Shown here: in pieces, positions 1 through 5,695 of the stretch | Numbering within the stretch: position 1 is the first letter of the stretch | Layout: every line of letters begins with the position of its first letter | Origin: Coriobacteriales bacterium | Lineage (GTDB): Bacteria > Actinomycetota > Coriobacteriia > Coriobacteriales > UBA8131 | Length of the DNA: 6,062 nt | Direction: 5' to 3' | NCBI GenBank assembly: GCA_031256575.1 | Contig: JAIRQI010000163.1 | Span: 1-6,062, forward strand | The notes under the pieces: model-generated | Database searches by the model: none | Told to the model about the DNA's origin: nothing | What the model saw: the letters and a program-made list of their open reading frames with translations, nothing else | Translations under genes and position numbers: made by a program

Positions 1-760
1 CCAACAGGGCTTAGCTGTGCTTAATGGGGACGACCCGATGAGCGACTACCTGCTGCAGTTCAGTGATGCTCAGAAGCGTGGTATTCAAATCATCAAGTAT
101 GGCATGAGCAACCAGCATCAAGTCTATGCCAGTGAATGGGATTATGATCAATTGGGGCGACCTAGCTTCAAGATAAACCTGCCCGACAACGACAATTGCA
201 GAGTCTTGCTCAAGCTAAGTGGCCAACACAGTGTTCTAAATTCCCTGGCTGCAGCGGCTATTGCTCACCAGCTGGGGGTTACGGCTGGCGATATCCAAGC
301 CGGATTAGAGGCTGCAGAACCTATGTCTCAGCGCCAGGAAGTAATCGAGCATCCCTCCGGATCACGCTTGATTAATGACTGCTACAATGCCAACCCAGAT
401 TCGATGCGAGCAGCTCTACAGACCTTCAGCCTGATGTCTCCTGAGCGAGCCCACATCGCCGTGCTCGGCGACATGCTGGAACTTGGCCCCCAACAAACTG
501 AACTGCATAAAAATATCGGTAATCTGGTAGCCGAGCTTAAACTAGACATGCTGGTGACGGTTGGAGAACGGGCTGACTGGATAGCCCAGGCAGCAGCCGA
601 ATCTGGTCTGGAAAAGAATCGTATCCACTCTTTTATGAATTGGCAAGAAGCTGTTGAACTGCTACAAGCAGAGCTGCAGTCTGAGCCGATTATACTGGTT
701 AAGGCCTCCCGTTCTATGGCTTTGGAACGCATCATCGAGGCCTTATCCAGAAGTTCTTAA
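1..760 (+). CDS. murF: UDP-MurNAc-tripeptide--D-Ala-D-Ala ligase MurF, C-terminal part (5' end outside window)
   Basis: MurF joins D-Ala-D-Ala to UDP-MurNAc-tripeptide with ATP in the cytoplasm, the last Mur-ligase step. The frame is open from the first base: codons from position 2 read QQGLAVLNGDDP, a typical Mur central-domain strand, so the GTG at 17 is an internal Val codon and not a start. The 252 visible residues run from the middle of the ATPase domain to the natural C-terminus. Roughly the first 200 residues of a usual 450-residue protein are missing upstream. Diagnostic motifs, numbered in the fragment, are the Asn loop GQHSVLNSLAAAA (from about 74), the MurF signature INDCYNANPDSM (124-135), VLGDMLELG (154-162), and a terminal KASRSMALERI matching the family's KGSR.M pattern. 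The stop is TAA. The next gene starts 27 nt downstream in the same frame. No defects are visible. Identification is firm; only the upstream boundary is unknown. Confidence 0.96.
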   Translation, partial: QQGLAVLNGDDPMSDYLLQFSDAQKRGIQIIKYGMSNQHQVYASEWDYDQLGRPSFKINLPDNDNCRVLLKLSGQHSVLNSLAAAAIAHQLGVTAGDIQAGLEAAEPMSQRQEVIEHPSGSRLINDCYNANPDSMRAALQTFSLMSPERAHIAVLGDMLELGPQQTELHKNIGNLVAELKLDMLVTVGERADWIAQAAAESGLEKNRIHSFMNWQEAVELLQAELQSEPIILVKASRSMALERIIEALSRSS

Positions 761-768
761 AGAAAATT

Positions 769-777
769 AGGGAGAAG
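769..777 (+). promoter_or_regulatory. Probable ribosome binding site of the ATP-grasp gene
   Basis: AGGGAGAAG lies in the 27-nt gap after murF. The purine-rich core AGGGAG ends 13 nt before the ATG at 788, which is a little longer than ideal. No other in-frame start lies between the murF stop and this ATG, so the start is well fixed despite the long spacing. Confidence 0.6.
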
Positions 778-787
778 ACCGAAAGAT

Positions 788-2044
788 ATGACCGACCAGC
801 CGGGTAACAGTGATTTTATCCCCCTGATTCTTGCGGCGGATATCAATGCCTACAGCTGGGCTCGAGCCTTTCATGAGCAATACGGTATTGTCTCAGCTGG
901 TCTGGGCAGGTCGCTTCTAGGTCCAGTGCGGGATAGTAGAATAATCCAGTTCAAGGCAGTCGATAAGCTGGATCAAGCGGAAGTGCTGATTGGCCAGATA
1001 AACAGCTTCGCTCAGCGCTACCCCGACCAACGCATCCTGCTGGTTAGCTGTGGTGACTACTACACAAGCCTGGTTTTTTCGGCTCGTGAGAGCTTAGCTC
1101 AAAACCTAGTCATTACTGATATGGCTGCTGATACCCTATACCGTCTGACAAACAAGCAGCAGCTTTGTACCCTCTGTGAAGAGCGGGGTATCGATACTCC
1201 AAAGAGCTTCATCTACCAGGAGTCTTTTGGTGGCCGCTTGGACCTGGCTTTCTCAGCACCCTATATCGTCAAGCCCAGCGACACGCTGAGCTGGTGGGCT
1301 AATCCCTTCAACGGACAGCGCAAAGCTCATCTGGCCAGCGACAAGACGGCGTTGAAAAACCTGATATCTCAGGTTTACGCTCATGGTTATGCTGGGTCAC
1401 TGCTTATTCAAGAATACATCGAAGGTGCTGATACGCAGCTATACAGGCTCACTCTCTACCTGGACAGCCAAGGCAAGCTTGGTCTGTCTCATGCTGGACG
1501 GATACTGTTGGCAGATCACACTGCGCTGTCTGAAGGCAATCCTGCAATCCAACAGAGCGTCGATTTGGCTGATCCTGCTCAATACATGCTCGCTCAAGCT
1601 ACAGGACAGGCCTTCAACCTGCTCTTTGACCTGGGTTATCGGGGGTTTGCATCGATCAGCTATAAATTTGATGCCCAGAAGCAAAGCCTCAGATTGCTGG
1701 GTATAAATGCTCACCCTGACCGGGCTAACTATGCGATCACTGCCTCAGGTCTAAATATCGCTCGTATGATGGCCGAGGATCTCTTGAAGGGTGGCTTGTC
1801 TCAGGCTGATGCAAGCTACCAAGAGGTTCTTTGGCATATCACTCCCTTGGCTTTAGTACCCAGTGTGGTTGACGCCGCTGGTTTATCTGTAAGTTTAGCT
1901 GACCTGCTGCGGCAGGGCCGCACAGTTGACCCTTTGGACTACCCGGCAGACCGTGGCCTGGCCCGGCGCTTCTGGTTGAATCGCTATCATGAGTACCTGA
2001 GACAGAAGTACCAGCATCTACTCCAAGGTGGTGCACATGACTGA
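788..2044 (+). CDS. ATP-grasp carboxylate-amine ligase, D-aspartate-ligase (Asl)-like, with an altered metal site
   Basis: This 418-residue cytoplasmic protein has no signal peptide or membrane segment. Its N-terminus (LAADINAYSWARAFHEQYGI, 15-34) and VSCGDYY (86-92) resemble the pre-ATP-grasp domain of Asl-type ligases. In lactic acid bacteria and enterococci these attach D-Asp to the side-chain amine of residue 3 of UDP-MurNAc-pentapeptide. ATP-grasp features follow: YIVKPSD with K162 as probable ATP-binding Lys, LLIQEYIEGAD (205-215), and a final GINAHPDRANY (305-315) corresponding to the family's EINPR.GRSNY. Two positions are odd. The Glu expected in E-x-N is G305, and the acidic residue expected on the preceding strand (F-D-I-K-like) is S291; N307 and R312 remain. 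Activity may therefore be altered or lost. Its place between murF and murE supports a cross-bridge role. D-Asp as substrate is inference; L- or D-amino acids or a non-catalytic role are possible. It overlaps murE by 8 nt. Confidence 0.82.
   Translation: MTDQPGNSDFIPLILAADINAYSWARAFHEQYGIVSAGLGRSLLGPVRDSRIIQFKAVDKLDQAEVLIGQINSFAQRYPDQRILLVSCGDYYTSLVFSARESLAQNLVITDMAADTLYRLTNKQQLCTLCEERGIDTPKSFIYQESFGGRLDLAFSAPYIVKPSDTLSWWANPFNGQRKAHLASDKTALKNLISQVYAHGYAGSLLIQEYIEGADTQLYRLTLYLDSQGKLGLSHAGRILLADHTALSEGNPAIQQSVDLADPAQYMLAQATGQAFNLLFDLGYRGFASISYKFDAQKQSLRLLGINAHPDRANYAITASGLNIARMMAEDLLKGGLSQADASYQEVLWHITPLALVPSVVDAAGLSVSLADLLRQGRTVDPLDYPADRGLARRFWLNRYHEYLRQKYQHLLQGGAHD
2025..2031 (+). promoter_or_regulatory. 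Ribosome binding site that sets the murE start
   Basis: AAGGTGG sits 5 nt before the ATG at 2037, inside the end of the ATP-grasp gene. Two in-frame GTG codons at 2028 and 2031 would extend MurE by up to three residues but overlap this site and have no comparable site of their own. ATG 2037 is therefore preferred. The arrangement predicts translational coupling with the upstream gene. Confidence 0.75.
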
Positions 2045-3902
2045 AACTGTCGACCGTTACCTGGAACCGCTAAATCTGGCGGAACTGGCCTCGAGGCTGG
2101 CAGCTGCTGGTGAGCTGGTCGGTATCAGCGATCCTTTGCACTGGTCGCCCGAGTCGACTGAGTCGCATGAGTCGCATGAGTCGTCCAGGTCACCTGAGTC
2201 GCCCGACCCGCCCGAGCTACCCAGGTCATCCGAGTCGTCCGAGTCGCTCGAGTCATCCGAGCTACCTAGGCCGCCTGAGCTTCCAGAGCAGTCACTGACC
2301 GACTGGCCCAACGAACAAGCCCATGCGCTGCTGCAGCAAATCATCCCCAACCATCTGAGCTATGACTCACGAGACACTGTTCCCGGCAGTCTGTTTTTCT
2401 GCAAGGGTACTCATTTTCAGACAGCCTACTTGATAGATGCCAAAAAGCGAGGTGCTTTAGCCTACATCAGTGAGAGCATACAACCTCTAGCACTTCCTGG
2501 ACTAATCATCCGCGACGCTCGGCGGGCAATGGCTCTGACTGCAGCCTGGTATTATGAGAAACTACTCAAACAGCTGACGATTATCGGTGTCACTGGCACC
2601 AAAGGTAAGTCGACAACTGTCTATTTCATCAAAAGCATTCTGGATTGCTGGATGCAGAGCCTGGGAGAACCAGAAACAGCAATACTATCTAGCATCGACA
2701 ATTATGATGGCGTGATCTTTGAAGAGAGTCACCTGACTACCCAGGAGAGCCTGGATCTTTACCGTCACTTTGCTAACGCAGTCGCTTCCGGTATCAGTTA
2801 CCTGAGTATGGAGGTCTCATCCCAGGGTCTGAAATATCATCGGGTGACTGGCATTCCTTTCACTGTCGGTTGCTTTTTGAATTTCGGGCGCGACCATATA
2901 TCGGAGATCGAGCACAGCGACATAGAGGATTATCTGAGTTCTAAGCTGAAAATCTTCGAGCAGACTGAAGTAGCCTGTATCAACCTTGGCTCAGAACAAA
3001 TTGAACGGGTGGTCGCTGCTGCTAAAACCTCCGAATGGCTGATTACCTTTGGCTGGACTGAGTTTGCAGAGCTTTCTGCAAGCAATCACGTTGACCAGGG
3101 TACCAGCGGCAGCAGTTTCACAGCTCAGCTATTTGGCCAGGAGGTAGATTTTCAGCTTGCTTTAGCAGGAGACTTCAATGTTGAGAATGCCCTGGCAGCA
3201 ATTGCTGCAACAACGGCTCTAGGTGTTCCAATCGATATCATCCGCGAAGGTCTAGCCAAAGCCTTGGTACCGGGAAGGATGGAGCCCTTTCAAGCTCCCG
3301 ACAACAAACTGATACTGGTCGATTATGCCCATAACCAGATGAGCTTCGATGCCCTCTTTAAGGCGGTACGTGCCGCTTATCCCAACAGCAGCATTTCGAT
3401 TGTCTTCGGCTGTCCTGGATATAAAGCCTATGACCGTCGGCATGACCTGGGGTTGATAGCAGGGCGAGAAGCAAGGGATGTGGTTTTGACCGAAGAGGAT
3501 GCTGGCGCTGAGCCAGTCCTGGAGATATGTGAGGACATCGCCCAATATGTCCGGGCTGCAGGTGTCGAGCCCCGCATCATCTTAGACCGCGAAGATGCAA
3601 TTATCAGCGCTATAGACCAGGCCTTGCCTGGTGCGGTGATTCTAATCACCGGTAAAGGCCGGGAGACCCGTCAGAAACGGGGGACAGAGTATATCGAGGT
3701 TATCTCGGATGTGGCGATAGTCGAAAAATACATCCAGACCCACTCTGACCAGTCTGACAAGCACCTTCAAACCCACCTAGACCGACCCGGTAAACATGTC
3801 GAAGCTCACTTAGACCAGTCTGATGAGCAAACCCAGGCTTACTCAGACCTGCCCGGTGAGTATCTGCAGACCCACTCTGACCTGTCCGATGAGCAGCGAT
3901 AA
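2037..3902 (+). CDS. murE: UDP-MurNAc-L-Ala-D-Glu--diamino acid ligase MurE, probably L-Lys type, with repeat insertions
   Basis: MurE adds the third stem residue to UDP-MurNAc-dipeptide with ATP. From ATG 2037 the protein has 621 residues, against a usual 480-520. The excess is a 48-residue tripeptide-repeat insert (38-85) in the N-terminal UDP-binding domain and a 58-residue repeat tail (564-621). The core has YDSRDTVPGSLFFCKG (109 on), the P-loop VTGTKGKST (185-193, K191), MEVSSQGL, K303 in EDYLSSK as the probable carbamoylated Lys, NVENALAA (N381), GRMEPF, and ILVDYAHN (426-433). The meso-DAP motif DNPR is replaced: E487-D488-A489-G490 align with D-N-P-R, so the Arg that grips DAP is absent. 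GKGRE (539-543) replaces GKGHE and keeps its Glu. This fits an L-Lys or other diamino-acid enzyme, in line with the Asl-like neighbour. The MurE assignment is firm; the exact amino acid is inferred. Confidence 0.94.
   Translation: MTETVDRYLEPLNLAELASRLAAAGELVGISDPLHWSPESTESHESHESSRSPESPDPPELPRSSESSESLESSELPRPPELPEQSLTDWPNEQAHALLQQIIPNHLSYDSRDTVPGSLFFCKGTHFQTAYLIDAKKRGALAYISESIQPLALPGLIIRDARRAMALTAAWYYEKLLKQLTIIGVTGTKGKSTTVYFIKSILDCWMQSLGEPETAILSSIDNYDGVIFEESHLTTQESLDLYRHFANAVASGISYLSMEVSSQGLKYHRVTGIPFTVGCFLNFGRDHISEIEHSDIEDYLSSKLKIFEQTEVACINLGSEQIERVVAAAKTSEWLITFGWTEFAELSASNHVDQGTSGSSFTAQLFGQEVDFQLALAGDFNVENALAAIAATTALGVPIDIIREGLAKALVPGRMEPFQAPDNKLILVDYAHNQMSFDALFKAVRAAYPNSSISIVFGCPGYKAYDRRHDLGLIAGREARDVVLTEEDAGAEPVLEICEDIAQYVRAAGVEPRIILDREDAIISAIDQALPGAVILITGKGRETRQKRGTEYIEVISDVAIVEKYIQTHSDQSDKHLQTHLDRPGKHVEAHLDQSDEQTQAYSDLPGEYLQTHSDLSDEQR
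2148..2291 (+). repeat. 16 tandem 9-bp units coding a tripeptide array (X-E-S type) inside MurE
   Basis: Exactly 144 nt divide into sixteen in-frame 9-mers: PES TES HES HES SRS PES PDP PEL PRS SES SES LES SEL PRP PEL PEQ. The common core GAGTCG is exact in seven units, and others differ by one or a few bases. A larger pattern (HES-SRS-PES, PEL-PRS-SES, SEL-PRP-PEL) suggests stepwise block duplication. The peptide is Ser/Glu/Pro-rich and should be disordered. It separates the first helix region of MurE (ending near W36-S37) from the conserved DSR strand at 109-112. Confidence 0.93.
3726..3890 (+). repeat. Five tandem 33-bp units coding 11-residue repeats at the MurE C-terminus
   Basis: The units begin at 3726, 3759, 3792, 3825 and 3858 and read KYIQTHSDQSD, KHLQTHLDRPG, KHVEAHLDQSD, EQTQAYSDLPG and EYLQTHSDLSD, followed by EQR and the stop. 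Asp at position 8 is invariant, and units end alternately in SD and PG, hinting at a 66-bp higher-order period. Many differences between units are synonymous (AAA/AAG, CAC/CAT, CTA/TTA, GAC/GAT), so the array looks older than the 9-bp array in the same gene. The array lies after the last MurE core strand (EVISDVAIVEKY). Confidence 0.93.
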
Positions 3903-3916
3903 GGTACCATATTGCA

Positions 3917-5695
3917 ATGCCCAGCAAACCTTTAGACAAAGCCCCTAACCCTGCCACCCCGGATCAGCCATCATCAGTCTGCATCCTCGGCCTCGGGCTC
4001 ACGGGACTGGCGGTAGCCCGCCATTTCCTTGACCTAGCTAAACCCCCTCGGCTTTGTGTCTATATCGACAAGATGAGTCAGAAAAACCAGGCTGCAATTG
4101 TTCAGCTGGCTGAGCAGTACTTCAATCAGCCTGCACTAAGTACCGAGAGCCTAGAAGGCCAAGACAAGCTTGATTTTCATTCAACCGAGCGCCAGCTGAG
4201 TATCCGGATCGCTGCTCAGAGCCTGGAGGAAGACTATTCTTTGGCAGTAGTTAGCCCAGGCATCCGACCATCCAACCCACTATTCATCGATGCCCAGGCC
4301 CGTTCAGCAGAGTTGATCGGCGAACCAGAACTAGCCTATCGGCTTTCTGGCCAGCACTGGCTGGCGGTCACCGGTACCAATGGCAAGACCACCACTACCT
4401 GTCTCTTGAACCACCTGTTATTGCAGGGTGGACTGACTACAACGATGGCTGGCAATATCGGCCAGACCTTGATTCAGACGGTTGCAGAGCGTGAAGATGA
4501 CCAGTATCTGGTAGTCGAGCTCTCCAGTTACCAATTGGCTACAGCGACCAGCATTGCCCCGGAAGCGGCGATTTTGTTAAACATCACACCTGACCATTTG
4601 GAATGGCATGGTGGCTTTGAGGAATATAGCCAGATCAAGCAGCGGGTATTCAAACACATGCCGCTGGATGCACCAGCTGTGATTGATGCCCAGAGTGCTG
4701 TTGGGCGAAGGATCATCTCAGAGTGCCTGAATACAGGGCGACGGGTAATCGGAATTGGTATCGACCCCGAACAGGCTGACCAGGTCTTCGGGCAGGGCAG
4801 ACTGTCCGAAACCACCTGGCAAGATGCCGCTGGCCAGCTCTGCTTGAGGCTTAAGGGCTGCGACCATGTCTTTTTGGCCGCCGAGCAAATGGCTATCAAA
4901 GGCCGCCACAACAGCCTGAACGCTCTGGCGGCGGCAGCGGTGGCCAGCTATATAGGTGTCTCTGACACAGACATCGCCCGCGGATTGGCCAGTTTTCAAC
5001 CGCTGGAACACCGTATTGAAGCTGCCGGTGAGGTCAATGGTGTCAGTTTCTATAACGATTCCAAGGCCACCAACCCCGAAGCAACCCTGATGGCTTTGTC
5101 CGCATTTCCACCGCATACGATTAATCTGCTGCTGGGCGGGGAAGACAAGCACACCGACTTGAGTGAGCTGGTCTCAACAGCTTTGACCTGCTGCCGACTG
5201 GTGATTTGTTATGGAGCTGCTGCCAGGCGGTTTTATGATGCTTTCCAAAGCAGCTTGAGTGCTGCTCTAAGTGCTACCTCATGCACAACTTCGAACGATA
5301 CCCCAAGCACTGCTCCAGACGCTGCTTCTAGCGCTTACCCAAACGCTGCTCCTGCTGGTGGCCAACCGGTCTGCCAGGTGCTGATAGCAGCAGATATGCA
5401 GGAAGCCATGCAAACCGCAGTGCAGTTGGCTGGACCGGGCCAGGTAATTTTACTGTCACCAGCCTGTGCCTCTTTCGATCAGTTTGACAGCTTTGAGCAA
5501 CGCGGCCAGGTCTTCAAGCAACTGGTCGCGCAGCTAGCTGAGCAGTCCCAGTTCACTGGGGAGAAGGCCACAGAACAGCAGCTCGACTTGGTAGGGGAGA
5601 AGGCCGAGCAGCTCGACTTGGCTGGGCAGAAAACCGCGCCACCCGAGTTAGCCGCAGAGAATTCAATGCTACCCACAGCCGGGGAGCAGCCTTGA
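3917..5695 (+). CDS. murD: UDP-MurNAc-L-alanine--D-glutamate ligase MurD, with low-complexity insert and repeat tail
   Basis: MurD adds D-Glu to UDP-MurNAc-L-Ala with ATP in the cytoplasm. At 592 residues it is well above the usual 440-480. Domain 1 shows the dinucleotide-fold strand VCILGLGLTG (21-30) after a Pro-rich 20-residue lead. The central domain has the P-loop VTGTNGKTTTT (151 on, K157), VELSSYQL (E201), NITPDHLEWH, and K241 in EEYSQIK as the probable carbamoylated Lys. The C-terminal domain has YNDSKATNPEAT (379 on), LGGEDKHTDL (G407 on) and LLSPACASFDQF (512 on), all diagnostic for MurD. Extra material is a Ser/Ala/Thr/Pro-rich insert at 444-484 and a repeat tail after about L540. 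The only upstream Shine-Dalgarno-like sequence is a weak AAGG at 3901-3904, 12 nt before the ATG and overlapping the murE stop, so initiation may depend on readthrough from murE. All catalytic motifs look intact. murG overlaps its stop by 1 nt. Confidence 0.95.
   Translation: MPSKPLDKAPNPATPDQPSSVCILGLGLTGLAVARHFLDLAKPPRLCVYIDKMSQKNQAAIVQLAEQYFNQPALSTESLEGQDKLDFHSTERQLSIRIAAQSLEEDYSLAVVSPGIRPSNPLFIDAQARSAELIGEPELAYRLSGQHWLAVTGTNGKTTTTCLLNHLLLQGGLTTTMAGNIGQTLIQTVAEREDDQYLVVELSSYQLATATSIAPEAAILLNITPDHLEWHGGFEEYSQIKQRVFKHMPLDAPAVIDAQSAVGRRIISECLNTGRRVIGIGIDPEQADQVFGQGRLSETTWQDAAGQLCLRLKGCDHVFLAAEQMAIKGRHNSLNALAAAAVASYIGVSDTDIARGLASFQPLEHRIEAAGEVNGVSFYNDSKATNPEATLMALSAFPPHTINLLLGGEDKHTDLSELVSTALTCCRLVICYGAAARRFYDAFQSSLSAALSATSCTTSNDTPSTAPDAASSAYPNAAPAGGQPVCQVLIAADMQEAMQTAVQLAGPGQVILLSPACASFDQFDSFEQRGQVFKQLVAQLAEQSQFTGEKATEQQLDLVGEKAEQLDLAGQKTAPPELAAENSMLPTAGEQP
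5246..5368 (+). repeat. Degenerate Ser/Ala/Thr/Pro-rich insert in the MurD C-terminal domain
   Basis: About 41 codons (MurD residues 444-484) are built from Ser, Ala, Thr, Pro and small polar residues. GCTGCT runs recur, as do units of the type CCA-NNC-GCT-GCT (Pro-Asp-Ala-Ala at 5315, Pro-Asn-Ala-Ala at 5339) and AGT/AGC-GCT pairs. The insert sits between ARRFYDAF and VCQVLIAADMQEAM, where ordinary MurD has a short loop between the nucleotide-like helix and strand. Periodicity is imperfect, so this is a decayed or compositionally biased array with no clean period. Confidence 0.7.
5558..5692 (+). repeat. Imperfect tandem repeats coding the MurD C-terminal tail
   Basis: Units start at 5558 (36 nt), 5594 (30 nt), 5624 (30 nt, diverged) and 5654 (27 nt, strongly diverged), ending in a partial unit at 5681. 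The first two share GGGGAGAAGGCC and CAGCTCGACTTGG exactly and differ by a 6-nt indel, giving GEKATEQQLDLV and GEKAEQLDLA. The third reads GQKTAPPELA. The tail (residues 548-592) lies beyond the normal MurD end and is rich in Glu, Gln, Ala and Leu. Confidence 0.8.
5681..5686 (+). promoter_or_regulatory. Ribosome binding site of murG, inside the murD repeat tail
   Basis: GGGGAG ends 8 nt before the murG ATG at 5695, a strong match with good spacing. The same hexamer begins the first two units of the MurD tail repeat (5558 and 5594), so the site appears to coincide with a repeat-unit start. Confidence 0.78.

Noticed and set aside
758..790. murF and the ATP-grasp gene as one interrupted fusion, since they share a frame
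   Set aside because: MurF ends at its normal C-terminal motif, and the next gene has its own purine-rich site and ATG. The single TAA followed by open codons is coincidental in a 27-nt gap.
2028..2036. GTG starts for MurE at 2028 or 2031
   Set aside because: They overlap the Shine-Dalgarno-like AAGGTGG that is well placed for ATG 2037.
2110..2298. Overlapping + strand open frame coding an Arg/Ser/Pro-rich repeat protein
   Set aside because: It is the out-of-frame reading of the 9-bp array inside murE. A 9-bp period keeps every frame repetitive and often open. There is no ribosome binding site and no extension beyond the array.
2148..3890. CRISPR array or intergenic repeat element
   Set aside because: Both repeat tracts are strictly in-frame direct tandem repeats inside one coding sequence, with no unique spacers between units.
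3903..3916. Terminator or promoter between murE and murD
   Set aside because: The 14-nt gap is too short, and neither a stem-loop with a T-run nor -35/-10 boxes can be seen.
3700..3957. Antisense open frame with Gly/Ala/Thr-rich repeats across the murE-murD junction
   Set aside because: It mirrors the 33-bp repeats of the MurE tail on the other strand and has no recognisable domain or independent start signal.
4528..5152. Two antisense open frames of 127 and 144 codons within murD
   Set aside because: Both lie opposite strongly conserved MurD core motifs, and their translations show no recognisable family.
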